Counted from the stretch's first letter, positions 45,282 through 54,808 are shown. The stretch: 64,000 bases of DNA from Sideroxydans sp. CL21 (GCF_902459525.1 NZ_LR699166.1:1934501-1998500), one strand, 5' to 3'. The notes: generated by a model from the letters alone, not told the origin. Numbers and translations are program-made.

Positions 45282-45662
45282 AGTGTTCTTTGGCTCTGAC
45301 TTGATTTGACTTGATTTTATTATCCACCGTTTCAGGGTGAATTGTGCCGTAGCAGTGTCAGGACGATGACTGCTATTGCTTGTTATTCACCGCCAGGCAG
45401 TTAGAGGAAAGGCTCAATTGGTGAAAAAAAGGATATCTATACGCAGATATTCCACTTCCCTGTTCCATATTGTTAAATTCCCTGATAATATGCGCGCCCT
45501 TACGGATTGGGGCGTTCTGAGTAAGGTTGGAAGTTTGACTCGGAACAGTGTTTTCCTCCTAAGTTGTAGAAAAATACGTTGTGGATTTCCTGTTCATAAT
45601 GGGAAAAGTACTATAGGCAGGCTTGCAGCAGGCCTAACTTAGTATCACGCAGCAACACATAT

Positions 45663-45739
45663 GCGCCGGTAGCTCAGCTGGATAGAGTACTTGGCTACGA
45701 ACCAAGGGGTCAGGAGTTCGAATCTCTTCCGGCGCACCA
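45663..45739 (+). tRNA. tRNA-Arg (anticodon ACG)
   Basis: 77-nt cloverleaf: acceptor GCGCCGG/CCGGCGC, D-arm AGCTCAGCTGGATAGAGT, anticodon arm CTTGG-CTACGAA-CCAAG with ACG, T-arm AGGAGTTCGAATCTCTT and encoded CCA. The 3' part is the integration target of the island to its right. Confidence 0.97.
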
Positions 45740-45741
45740 AT
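45695..45741 (+). repeat. attL: 47-bp direct repeat in the 3' half of tRNA-Arg
   Basis: From CTACGAACCAAGGGG through the encoded CCA plus AT; identical over 47 bp to 56075-56121. The crossover lies in the tRNA and the tRNA is regenerated at this end. Confidence 0.93.
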
Positions 45742-45747
45742 AAATCA

Positions 45748-45780
45748 AAGGGCTAGAGCAATCTAGCCCTTCTTCATTTT
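45748..45780 (+). terminator. Terminator downstream of tRNA-Arg supplied by the element
   Basis: Perfect 10-bp stem AAGGGCTAGA/TCTAGCCCTT with a GCAA loop, then TCTTCATTTT. It lies just inside attL and can replace the original tRNA terminator now displaced to 56129. It may also serve the leftward integrase gene. Confidence 0.8.
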
Positions 45781-46811
45781 GGGCTTTGTGCCGTAAACGT
45801 GCCATTGTCCGAACCTTCCACAACCCTTAGAGCGCAGAGGCGATCCGCATACGGAGCGAGATGGTCAGCCGATAGATGCGCATAACGCCGCACCATTTCC
45901 GGACTTTCCCAACCGCCCAATTCCTGTAAGGCAAAAAGTGGCGTGCCATTCTGCACATGCCAACTTGCCCAAGTGTGTCTTAGATCGTGCCAGCGGAAAT
46001 CTTCAATCCCCACTGAGGCGAGCCCCTTGTACCAAGCTTTTGTGCTGACTTGGCTAATTGGCCTGCCATTGAAGCTAAAAACGTGCGTGGGATGCTTCCC
46101 TATCCATTTGCGGATCAGCAAGACGGCTTCGCTGTTAAGCGGAACCGCAATCGCTTTTCGCGCCTTGGCTTGATCGGGATGAATCCACGCTAGCCTTCGC
46201 GTCAAATCAATCTGCGACCACTGCATACCAGTGACATTTGCCCGCCGTAATCCTGTAGCAAGGGAAAATGCCGCCATGTCTGCCAGATGTTCCGGCAATG
46301 CCGCTAACAGCCTTTGCGCCTCGTTGTGCGTCAAGTAACGGATACGGCGAGTCGGCTCCTTAAGCATCTTCACAAAAGGTGCACGATCCAACCATTCCCA
46401 TTCGTTGACGCAGCGACGGAGGATAGCGCGTAGGACTTCCAGCGTGCGATTGACCGTTGCATGCGTAACACCCTCGGCAAGTTTCGCGTCCGTGATCTTA
46501 TCGACCAGGTCGCGATTAATGCCATCCAGAAACTTGCCGCCCAGGAAACGATCAAGCCAGCGCAAATGAATCTTGTCTGTATTGATCGTCGCCTTGTGGC
46601 TTTGCTCTTTCAACCATCGTACTACGGCCTCATTCCACATATGCCGTGGCTTTATGCCCAAACGGGCAACCTGCCACAGCTCTACCTTGAAGCGGTCGTG
46701 GTACTCCTGCGCGAGGGATTCCTCTTCGGTGCCAGTAGATCGGCGTATTCGTTCCCCATCGGGGGCGGTAACGTCGATCCACCAGACCGTGCCGCGTTTG
46801 ATAAGTGACAT
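45774..46811 (-). CDS. int: Tyrosine recombinase (integrase) of the tRNA-Arg element
   Basis: 345 aa. N-terminal arm-type and SAM-like core-binding domains (about residues 1-165), catalytic domain with first Arg in ATGLRRANVTGM, Lys in QAKARKAIAVPL, box II HDLRHTWASWH (H-x-x-R) and the nucleophile Tyr in MVRRYAHLSADHL. All catalytic residues are present. Its 3' end is 33 bp from attL, the usual position. The start overlaps the 3' part of the excisionase-like gene. Confidence 0.95.
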   Translation of the reverse strand: MSLIKRGTVWWIDVTAPDGERIRRSTGTEEESLAQEYHDRFKVELWQVARLGIKPRHMWNEAVVRWLKEQSHKATINTDKIHLRWLDRFLGGKFLDGINRDLVDKITDAKLAEGVTHATVNRTLEVLRAILRRCVNEWEWLDRAPFVKMLKEPTRRIRYLTHNEAQRLLAALPEHLADMAAFSLATGLRRANVTGMQWSQIDLTRRLAWIHPDQAKARKAIAVPLNSEAVLLIRKWIGKHPTHVFSFNGRPISQVSTKAWYKGLASVGIEDFRWHDLRHTWASWHVQNGTPLFALQELGGWESPEMVRRYAHLSADHLAPYADRLCALRVVEGSDNGTFTAQSPK

Positions 46812-47023
46812 GGGTTAAGCTCCTTTCCCAGCATCACTTGCAACGCTTGCCGAGGCACAGCATAAAGCGAGCGCAGGTAATCGACAAGGTCAGATTTGAG
46901 AAACACCCAGCACTTGCCCACTTTAGCTGCAGGCACACGACCACCCTTGGCTCTACGGCGCAGTTCTTCCGGATGCAGCTTAAGAAATTCGGCAGCTTGT
47001 TCAAGATTGAAAGTCTCCATCAT
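46682..47023 (-). CDS. Excisionase-like helix-turn-helix protein
   Basis: 113 aa. The first 60 residues are a MerR-like HTH_17/Xis domain: FNLEQAAEFLKLHPEELRRR, then AKGGRVPAAKVGKCWVFLKSDLVDYL in two pieces, which binds DNA and could direct excision or repress int. The remaining 45 residues are encoded in DNA that also encodes the integrase N-terminus in another frame (130-bp overlap) and look like low-complexity read-on. Its ATG overlaps the initiator gene stop (ATGATG/TGA), consistent with one leftward operon. Confidence 0.75.
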   Translation of the reverse strand: MMETFNLEQAAEFLKLHPEELRRRAKGGRVPAAKVGKCWVFLKSDLVDYLRSLYAVPRQALQVMLGKELNPCHLSNAARSGGSTLPPPMGNEYADLLAPKRNPSRRSTTTASR

Positions 47024-48392
47024 TCACCGTCCGATTCCCTGCGGTATTCATCGGCAGAATCACGCAGAACTTCTTTCATGCCCTCCTCCTGATCCGCATT
47101 CATCCGTGTGTTGTATTGCCTTTCCTTGACCGCCACCTTGTCACTCACAAAGTCCTCTAACGGTTTTCCGATTACGTCGCTCATCTTCGAAAAATGTGAA
47201 GCCATGCAACCAAACAATTCATTGCCCGCTTCACCCATATCCTGAATGCCGGACAGCGCCATGAAGGAAGTTAGTACACTCAAATAACGACTGTAGACTT
47301 CCTCCTTGCGCGGTGTCCGTTCGTACGAGAAACGGGCTGAGAGAGTGCCGCCAGATGTTTCCCAATCGACCGAGGATAGACAGCCCCATAGAGGATGAAT
47401 AGGCCAGCGTGAGCGTGTCTCGTCGGCCGCATTGGGGATCGTCAGTCGTAGCCATTCCGTTGTGGCATAACTCCATAGGCCGTTAAGATTAGAGAGCGCA
47501 GCATCAAGACCGACTAGGCCCTTCTCTATGAGCACATCCCGCTTTAATTGGAACTCAAGCCGCCATACCTTAGAGGTGCCATCCCATCCGGCACGACGCC
47601 ATAACTCATGCAGGTAGTATTTTTTACTCTTCTGGATTTCCAGCGTCTTGTCGTAGAGGCGTGCCGAGATAATGCCGCCCAGCCCGACAGTCCAACCGGA
47701 GAACTTGTTATCCACTGAATAGGCGTTGATGGAGCGCGCACGTGTAACCCATGCATTGCGATCCCAACTCTCCATATCGACGGATGAAACGAAATCGACA
47801 AATAAATCGATACGACTGACCCTCGCCTCGCTGACCTCCTCCCCGACATACTTAATAACTGGCTCAAGCTCCTTTTCCGCGGTTATGGGGAGGACATAAG
47901 TCAGGTACTCGCTGGACAGCTTCACATAAGCTAATGGCACCTTGCCCGATGAACGGGAGAGCTGAATACGAAAGGCATTGTCTTCAAGAATATAGGGAAA
48001 TAGGGGAGCCCCCGATCTTTGACCTCGAAGATATGCCCTTCCAGCTTCAATTGCGCAGTGGCTTGGACAGATGGTATAGGAGATTGGGCCTTTTCTTTTA
48101 GGCGTCTCAAATAACTGTCTTGGTGTGACTTGAGCTTGCCTGCGTAAGACAAATACAAACTATCTATACCCCACCGAAGGGGAGTAAACCCACCTGTATT
48201 GCAGTTAGAGGACGTTGTGTTACTAGGCTGCACGTCCTTAATACTCCCACGCCTGCCGTCGTCTGTACGGTGCGCGCTGTCGCGCGCATCCGTGCAGACG
48301 CCGTCCTGCGTGGATGGATTTTCAGGAAACGCAGATAAAGCGCTACCACCGTCACCGGACATATATCCGGTCAAATTGTTGCTATTGCTCAT
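47020..48392 (-). pseudogene. Replication-initiation-factor-like protein, frameshifted
   Basis: Two frames that join into one protein of about 457 codons. The first (48392 to about 47990) starts MSNSNNLTGYM with ribosome site GAGG and contains WGIDSLYLSYAGKL and LEGHIFEVKDRG; at a run of five Gs (about 48010) the frame is lost. One extra G would continue GAPLFPYILEDNAFRIQLSR directly into the second frame, which holds VSRIDLFVDFVS, ARLYDKTLEIQKSKK and WRLEFQLKRDVL. These resemble the Rep_trans/replication initiation factor family of small mobile elements. It may be a real mutation, a sequencing error or a programmed shift. Family call is moderate. Confidence 0.65.
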
Positions 48393-48404
48393 GTTGAACC
48401 TCAC

Positions 48405-49015
48405 TCGTAAGTTGAAATGAAGTCACAAGGCGCAATAAGCCATACCACAGCAGTTGGGTGGTGTTACTGATTCAAAAAATCTTGTTCAATAGTGGAATTG
48501 GGCGCGCAGGAATGGATTTAGACGGATTTAGATTAGGCACGTACGGATGGGGGCGCGATTCGATGTATGGACTCTAGAGATGGATTCGGGATGAATGGAT
48601 TGATTTTCGACGTATATTTAGCTCATTGGGCACGTTGACCTCAATATCTGGCTTTCTCTTGTCGGTAGATTAGTTATTCCCGTTAATGAATGTAATGGTC
48701 ACTGGTTAAATTAGGCGCAAAAGTAGTTTGTGTGCTCGGTATGTTTAATGTCTTCGGAAACGTTTAGGCGCAAAGTTTCTATCAGGTCTTAAAATCCCGG
48801 ACATTTGCAGATGGCTTGTTAAAGAGCGGCTTGCGACGGACGCAATTTCTCACGATGAAATACCGATGTCAACAATGAAACTCTGAAATTGGACAGAATT
48901 GATTGAGATAGGACTAGATAGGAAATCCCTAATGAGTAAGTATGTTCCCTTTTGTGATATGTTTGTCAGGTAATACCTACTAGGTAGGTGATTAGAAAGT
49001 GAAAGAATACACATT
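48405..49015. other. AT-rich non-coding region, possible origin and promoter region of the element
   Basis: No supported gene in 611 bp. It holds short direct repeats: GGATTTAGA twice near 48515-48535, several ATGGATT units to 48602, and TTAGGCGCAAA twice near 48711 and 48765. Such repeats beside an initiator gene are compatible with a replication origin. Near the right end are TAGATAGGAAAT (48915-48926, repeated at 53926) and an inverted repeat ACCTAC-TAG-GTAGGT (48975-48989), 27 bp before the ATPase start, a candidate operator. Confidence 0.4.
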
Positions 49016-49698
49016 ATGCTAATTGAAAGACTCTTCATCCCAGCAGAAGAACTGAAAGACGTGGGCCTGCAAACTATCAATATGCCCAGGCTTGGTCGAT
49101 ATGTTGCAATGACCGGAAAGAATGGAGCAGGAAAGTCTCGGATTTTGGCCAAGGCTAATGCATATATTACTCAACGCAGCCAATATTTCATGCAGGCGGA
49201 TAATTTACGCCAACAAATTGCAGCTCTTCAAAACCTCATCGCCACCCATCCAAACAATCCAAGTTGCGAGTCGTGGAATCAGCAAATAGTAGCTCAGCAG
49301 AATATGCTGACTTTAGCTACTGAAAGAGTCTTTCCTCAAACGTTGCCGGCGCAAAGCGTTCTGTACTTCGTACCAAAGCAACTTGGACTGATTGATTCGA
49401 GAGGGCACGCCAAAATTGCGGTAATGAACCTATACCATCAGGCCAAGAATCCAGGCTTTCAAGGATTTGAGTCAGCATGTTTCGCTTATATCCAAAAAAT
49501 ACAGGATAGAGAATGGGCTGCATCTCACCAAAGAGCTTCTCACTGTCACTTTTCGGCATTAAGGCGCCACTGATTTCCGCCGTAATGGCGCCACTTTGAA
49601 GTGCCAAATCAGGGGCTCAAACTGGGGGTAAAGAATGCGTGAAATGAGCTGTTTTTGCAATCGCATTTTCACTCTGTTTTGCTGCTGGTGTAGCTGTT

Positions 49699-50487
49699 TC
49701 AGGCTTGAGTAGGTTTGCCTCCTTTCCCTGTCGGCGTTTTTGACCTTTCCGGCATTGGCTTCGGGTCGCGGTAACTCTCTCCATCCAGCACCACGCGATA
49801 CGCACCGTGGCGCAATCGGTCCAGCGTCGCTGCGCCGATCATTTTATTTGCGGCGAATGCTTCACCCCATTCATCAAAGTCGAGATTGCTGGTCAGAATG
49901 GTGGCGGCACGCTCGTAGCGTTCGGCGATCAAGTCATGGAAGTCTTCATCTTCAGGCGAACGCAAGGGTTTGAGTCCGAAATCGTCAATGATCAGCAGGG
50001 GCACTTTGACCAGGGATTTAAATCGCCGCGCATAATTGCCAGTCGCCTGAGCTGCGCGCAAGCTGCTCAGGAGCTGGGTTTGCGTGATGAACAGCACGTC
50101 ATAGCCCTGGCGTGCAGCCGCATGACCCAGCGACTGCGCCAGGTGACTTTTGCCGGTGCCGCACGGACCCACAATCAATACGGCGACTTTCTCTTCAATG
50201 AAACGGCAAGTCGCCAGATCATGGACTGCCGAGCGGTTCAGATTGGGAAGTCGGTCGAAATCGAATCCTTCCAGTGTTTTTTGGTTACGGAAGCTTGCAC
50301 GTCGTAGTCGCATATCCAGTTTCTTTTGCTCCCGCCGGGCGACTTCGTCATGAATCAGCAAGCTGAGGAAATCGGTGTAGGCCAGCTTGCGGTCGATGGC
50401 TTCGCGGTTGCGGGCCTCGAGTGAGTCCAGAATGCCGGACAGGCGCAGTTGTTTGAGCAGGGGTGTCAGTTCGGGAATTGGATGCAT
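49699..50487 (-). CDS. istB: IstB helper ATPase of the IS21 element
   Basis: 262-aa DnaC-like AAA+ ATPase that assists IstA in target selection. Walker A GPCGTGKSHLAQSLG, Walker B LLIIDDFGLKPL and LTSNLDFDEWGEAF are intact; N-terminal LLKQLRLSGILDSL is the usual IstB lead. Its reading frame opens inside the last codons of istA (ATGAGGACTACC at 50502), and the ATG at 50487 has AGGA eight bases upstream. The basic C-terminus ends TGKGGKPTQA. Confidence 0.95.
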   Translation of the reverse strand: MHPIPELTPLLKQLRLSGILDSLEARNREAIDRKLAYTDFLSLLIHDEVARREQKKLDMRLRRASFRNQKTLEGFDFDRLPNLNRSAVHDLATCRFIEEKVAVLIVGPCGTGKSHLAQSLGHAAARQGYDVLFITQTQLLSSLRAAQATGNYARRFKSLVKVPLLIIDDFGLKPLRSPEDEDFHDLIAERYERAATILTSNLDFDEWGEAFAANKMIGAATLDRLRHGAYRVVLDGESYRDPKPMPERSKTPTGKGGKPTQA

Positions 50488-50498
50488 GATGGTAGTCC

Positions 50499-52019
50499 TC
50501 ATTGAAGAATGGTTTGGGTATCGCGGCAGAATCGGCCGCCTTGGGTGTATGTGGTGGCCAGTGCGTCGAAGGCTGCCAGCGGCGCGAGCTGATCCAGTCC
50601 CTTCTCAAGAATGATCTTGACCACCTTGTAGCCCGGCGTGCCGTAATGGTTGGCGCGCTGGCAGGCCGCTTCCAATCTGGCTGCGCCGTATTTCTGTTTG
50701 AGCCGCAGCACGCCCTGTACAGCACGCATCTTGATCAAGACATGGTCGCCGAACATGGCATGCACCATGGCATGGCAGGCCGGACCAATCTGCAAGGCCG
50801 ATTTCAAACACCACTGTGTGTCCTGCATTTGCCACGCCTGCGCTTCGGGCGGCATATGGTCGGTCACGGTGTCGCGCAGCCCTTTCCCCGTCAGTCGCAC
50901 ATGGCTGGCAACCGCTTCGTGTTCGCGGTACAGCGTCACCATGGTGCCGGTCGCCTTCAACCACAGGTCGCATCCGATCAGCCGGAACGGCACCGAATAG
51001 TGGTTGGTCTCGTATTGGACGTGCGCGTCACGGTGGACTTTGACCTTGGCCCAGCTGGCCAACTCAGGTGGAACGCTGGGCAAAGCATTGAGCAGGCTTT
51101 TCTCCACCTCGGCGAAGCGTTTGAGAGGGGCTTCGCGGGTCGTGCCGTGAATGCGGTTGCCCGCCTCGTTCATCACCCACGCCTGCAACTGGCGGTTGGC
51201 GTCATCCAGATCGCGGAATTCGCGCAGCGGCAGGAAACTGCCCTTGATATATTTGACGCCTGCCTCAACGATTCCTTTTTTTTGTGGATCCCGTGGAGGA
51301 CAAGGATCGATTTTGAACGCATATCCTTCCGCACATTCGGCATACGCCCGTTGCACATCCGGCTCATAGACGCAGGCTTTGGTGATGGCGCACTTGGCAT
51401 TGTCGATGATGACGCGTGAGGGTACGCCCGAGAACGACTCAAACGCACGCCGATGGCAGCCCAGCCATGTCGCCACGGTCTGGTCGCGGACAAACTCGGC
51501 ATACTGGTGACGCGACCAGCACAAGGTCATCACGAAGAACCAGGTCTTGAAGATCTCGCCGGTGTACACATCGGTGATGAGCGGACCAGCACCGAAATCA
51601 ACCTGAACCGCTTCGCCAGGCTTGAACGTCAGGCGTAGCGGAACATCCGGCTGCTGCAGGGAAACGAGTTGCCCCAGAAAGCGATACATCGAGGAATAAC
51701 TGCCGGTAAAACCGTGATTGCGCACCAGCGTGGCGTGGATGGTGGTGCCCTGAATACCGGCCGCATGCCACTTGGTGATCTGATCACGCCAGGGTTCCAG
51801 CGTTGAAATACAGCTGACAGGCAATGCCTCCCTGCGCTCAAACAGCGTGGACAGCACTCCGTCATCGGGCAAAGGAAACTCGGGGGCAAGCCAGCCACGT
51901 TCGCTGGCGATCTCGCGAACCTGTGCGAGTTTTTTGCGTCCCATCGTTTTGGACCGGGCAATATCCCGATCAGAATCGCCTTGGCGCATGCGCACCAAAA
52001 CATTTCGGTACTGATACAT
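50499..52019 (-). CDS. istA: IstA transposase of the IS21 element
   Basis: 506-aa DDE transposase. N-terminal HTH (MYQYRNVLVRMRQGDSDRDI, with two more residues as part of the helix), integrase core with the first Asp in VQVDFGAGPL, second in RVIIDNAKCAI and Glu in KKGIVEAGVKYIKG, then a C-terminal beta domain. The start at 52019 has ribosome site GGAGG (spacing 6); 12 in-frame codons upstream are not needed. Confidence 0.95.
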   Translation of the reverse strand: MYQYRNVLVRMRQGDSDRDIARSKTMGRKKLAQVREIASERGWLAPEFPLPDDGVLSTLFERREALPVSCISTLEPWRDQITKWHAAGIQGTTIHATLVRNHGFTGSYSSMYRFLGQLVSLQQPDVPLRLTFKPGEAVQVDFGAGPLITDVYTGEIFKTWFFVMTLCWSRHQYAEFVRDQTVATWLGCHRRAFESFSGVPSRVIIDNAKCAITKACVYEPDVQRAYAECAEGYAFKIDPCPPRDPQKKGIVEAGVKYIKGSFLPLREFRDLDDANRQLQAWVMNEAGNRIHGTTREAPLKRFAEVEKSLLNALPSVPPELASWAKVKVHRDAHVQYETNHYSVPFRLIGCDLWLKATGTMVTLYREHEAVASHVRLTGKGLRDTVTDHMPPEAQAWQMQDTQWCLKSALQIGPACHAMVHAMFGDHVLIKMRAVQGVLRLKQKYGAARLEAACQRANHYGTPGYKVVKIILEKGLDQLAPLAAFDALATTYTQGGRFCRDTQTILQ

Positions 52020-52110
52020 CTCGAACCTCCGTTTAGTCACAACCTCTCCCGGCAAAATGCCGGAAGTCTAGTTGCTTAATGAAAGTTCGAGCCCCTGATC
52101 AGGGTTCAAA

Positions 52111-52235
52111 GTGGCGCCTTAACGCCGGAAATCCTGTGGCGCCATTACGCCGGAAATAAAGTGGCGCCTTTATGCCGACAATCTACTGGCTCCTTAATGC
52201 CGGAAATGAAATGGCTCCCTAACGCCGAAAGTTCA
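52111..52235. repeat. Five tandem 25-bp transposase-binding repeats at the right end of the IS
   Basis: Unit GTGGCGCCTTAACGCCGGAA plus 5 variable bases, repeated five times without gaps; the last two copies have GGCTCC for GGCGCC. The left end (49544-49600) has only two such units. Multiple terminal repeats are typical of IS21. Confidence 0.85.
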
Positions 52236-53614
52236 CACTCACGACGAAGCTATAAAAGTTGAAGCAAAAGACGATTATGAACGGCTAGTTATTCTCATTA
52301 AATTGCTTTTAAAAGCTGATTTAAAAAGATCAATTGACGACGACCCAACTCTGTTTGACAAGCCATTAGCTGAAGCAGGTCTATCGGACGGACAAAAAGT
52401 GCTTATACAACTTGCAGTCGCATTGCATGCTCAACGAGAAAAATTAGACAACACAGTTTTTCTAATGGACGAGCCAGAAAATCATCTTCATCCATCAGCC
52501 TTAATTGAATTTCTAGATACGTTGGGCGAAGCATCCAAGAACTCGCAATTTTGGATTGCTACTCACTCGGTTCCCTTGCTCGCACATATTGCGATGAAAG
52601 AGCCAATGTCCATATGGTATGTTGAGAACGGAAAAGTAACCAACTCTGGAAGTCAGCCAGAGCAAGTATTGCGCGCGCTATTGGGCAATGAGGAACAAAT
52701 CGATAATCTGAATACCTTTACTTCTTTGCCGGCACAATATGCTTCAATTAGCTATGCTGCGGAATGTCTGTTGGAGCCAGTAACAGTAGGTGGAGGAAAG
52801 GGTGATCCTCAAGTTGCACAGATCGGTGGAATACTCAATTTTAATGCAACTATGCCAATTTCTCTCTTGGATTATGGTGCAGGGAAAAGTCGACTACTAT
52901 CTGGTTTAGTTGATATTGCAAACACTCACGGAAGAAACTTAGCTGATGTGCTTAGTTATTTTGCATTTGATCCATCACCTCAGGATAAGGAAGATAGTCT
53001 AGCCATCATCAAGTCTGTTTATAGTGGGGACACTGTAAGGCATTTTTTAGATCAGGAAGATTTTTTCTCAACAAAAGATAATCTAAGCATAGATGTCGTA
53101 GTCATGTGCAATGTATTGCATGAAATTCAACCGGATGACTGGCTGAAATTGTTTAGCGATGCTTCACTTATAGGACGTTCACTTAAGGATTCAGGTTATT
53201 TGCTTATTGTAGAAGATCAACGTATTCCAACTGGAGAAAAGGCACACAAATTCGGTTTCTTGGTATTGGATACACCTCATTTACGTACACTGTTTTCTGT
53301 AACTGAAAAAGATATTCAAGAGGGTTTATTCTTGTCCAACGATCATAGAAATGATGGGCGCTTGAAAGCACATAAAATCTCAAAGACACTGCTGGGCCGA
53401 TTGAATGGGGATTCGAGAAAGACAGCTATAGACCAATTGCGAGTAACCGCGAAAAGTCGCATCAGTGAATTGCGCAACTCTGAGCCAAATTATAAAAATG
53501 GACAGATGCATGGTTTTTGGACACAGCAATTTGCTAATGCATCTTTATGGCTAGATGGACACTAGATGATTTTGTTGAGTCGACATTTCAATCTAAGCTA
53601 ATGCTGAATGTTTT

Positions 53615-53887
53615 ATGGCCGAAAATATTTACCAAATGTACGTTGCCAATGGAAACAAGGCAGGGTTTTGGGTACAGAGGAACTCTTGGACATGGCAAAC
53701 AGCATTGATAATATCAATCGACGGAAAAAGTGAGGGTGAGCTCGATGGCTTGCCGCCGTATTTCGGCAATCCAAAGGTTAAAGGATTAATTGGCGGGAGA
53801 GGTAAGGCGGTCGAGATTTCCTGCCCAGGCACTTACGGCTACAAAAAAATTGATGTCGAACCTGTGCAGAAGATGCATAAAGACTGA
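53615..53887 (+). CDS. Small hypothetical protein (90 aa) of the cargo operon
   Basis: No family recognised. Starts MAENIYQMYVANGNKAGFWV and contains WQTALIISIDGKSEGELDG and a glycine-rich NPKVKGLIGGRGKAVEISCP; predicted mostly beta, soluble, with one Cys. It follows the ATPase/methyltransferase stop by 49 bp with no clear ribosome site. Position in the module suggests an accessory or antitoxin-like role, but nothing in the sequence shows it. The 177 bp to the next gene holds TAGATAGGAAAT, as upstream of the ATPase gene, which hints that the FRG-DUF262 pair has its own promoter. Confidence 0.55.
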   Translation: MAENIYQMYVANGNKAGFWVQRNSWTWQTALIISIDGKSEGELDGLPPYFGNPKVKGLIGGRGKAVEISCPGTYGYKKIDVEPVQKMHKD

Positions 53888-54064
53888 CTATAGGAAGACA
53901 TAGGAATGGCGGATAATCCGCTGATTAGATAGGAAATGCACTTCCTAGTGTAAAAATTAAAAATTTTTTAAATACTGGATCATTTCTCAATTGGTGGAGC
54001 AACTACGACAGTCTGGCTCAGCGCTCACACTCACTGGACTAGCCATAGGCAAGTAGAGGAATTT

Positions 54065-54808
54065 ATGACGATTAAGATACGTTCTATTAATTCGGTTGGC
54101 GATTTTCTAAAACGACTCAAGAGCGACTTGTCAAAAGTCGATGAGCCAGTATGGTTCCGAGGGCATTCTCAAGCAAAATGGAAGCTAATACCAACATACC
54201 TGCGGCTAAAAAATCCTCCACCAGAAAGCGTGCTAATTAGTCGCTTTAAACAAAATGCAAATCTCTTGATAGAGCAGAGGCTCAATAACAACAACTTCGA
54301 TTGGCTATTCGTCATGCAGCATTATGGTGTCCCGACTCGCCTATTAGATTGGACTGAAAGCCCCCTTGCAGGACTATACTTCGCGGCTACTCAAAATCCA
54401 CGCGCCGAAGCTAGCCTATGGGCATTATTCCCGTTGAGATTAAATCAACAAACCACTTCCAGGCCAGAAGAAGTTCGGTACCTGCCTTCATTTGATGACA
54501 AGGCACTGGAAAATTATTCAACCTTAGCGATTGAGGCTAATCCGGCAAAAGGTGTCTTTCCGATGGCGGTTATTGCAACTAGAAATAATGCTCGGATTCA
54601 AGCTCAATTAGGAGTTTTTACAATTAGCCATCACACAACTATAGCTATCGAAAGCATTGGAAAGGGAGAGCATTTAATTGAGTACAGGGTTCCCGCATCA
54701 GCTAAGGCAACGATACTTGCTGAATTGAAGATGTTGGCTGTCACCAAGTTTCAGCTTTTTCCGGAGCTGTCGAGCGTTGGTGAACTCATTGGAGGGGAAC
54801 TAAAATGA
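54065..54808 (+). CDS. FRG-domain protein
   Basis: 247 aa with an FRG domain, named for its (F/Y)RG motif: PVWFRGHSQAKWKLIPTYLR near residue 28, FDWLFVMQHYGVPTRLLDWT and SPLAGLYFAATQNP. FRG proteins are frequent in defence islands and mobile elements; the biochemical role is unsettled. The rest has FTISHHTTIAIES and a C-terminal helix; no second known domain. Ribosome site GAGGA, spacing 5. Its stop overlaps the DUF262 start (ATGA at 54805-54808), so the two are translationally coupled and probably act together. Confidence 0.88.
   Translation: MTIKIRSINSVGDFLKRLKSDLSKVDEPVWFRGHSQAKWKLIPTYLRLKNPPPESVLISRFKQNANLLIEQRLNNNNFDWLFVMQHYGVPTRLLDWTESPLAGLYFAATQNPRAEASLWALFPLRLNQQTTSRPEEVRYLPSFDDKALENYSTLAIEANPAKGVFPMAVIATRNNARIQAQLGVFTISHHTTIAIESIGKGEHLIEYRVPASAKATILAELKMLAVTKFQLFPELSSVGELIGGELK

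Larger units (their letters stand above)
49544..52237 (-). mobile_element. Complete IS21-family insertion sequence (2694 bp)
   Basis: Ends begin TGTCACTTTTCGGC on the left and, on the opposite strand, TGTGAACTTTCGGC on the right. The flanks are duplicated as CTCAC (49539-49543 and 52238-52242). The internal genes istA and istB are both intact and read leftward. GC content is higher than that of the surrounding cargo gene. Confidence 0.93.
49016..53565 (+). pseudogene. ABC-type ATPase fused to a SAM-methyltransferase-like domain, split by an IS21 element
   Basis: Codons 1-176 lie at 49016-49543. Removing the IS and one CTCAC copy continues in the same frame at 52243 to the stop at 53565, giving 616 codons. 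N-terminal ATPase: Walker A TGKNGAGKSR, a coiled-coil-like stretch, signature-like GLSDGQKVLIQLAVALH, Walker B VFLMDEPENHLHP and ATHS, as in the AAA_15/21 SMC-like ATPases of defence systems. The C-terminal half (about residues 375-616) has ISLLDYGAGKSRLLSGL (SAM motif I) and DVVVMCNVLHEIQPDDW, a class I methyltransferase-like core. I know of no named family with this fusion. Followed by small, FRG and DUF262 genes. As it stands the product is interrupted. Confidence 0.8.

Noticed and set aside
48850-49152. 100-codon minus-strand frame overlapping the start of the ATPase gene
   Set aside because: No ribosome site, and it overlaps a well-supported plus-strand gene and its operator-like repeat.
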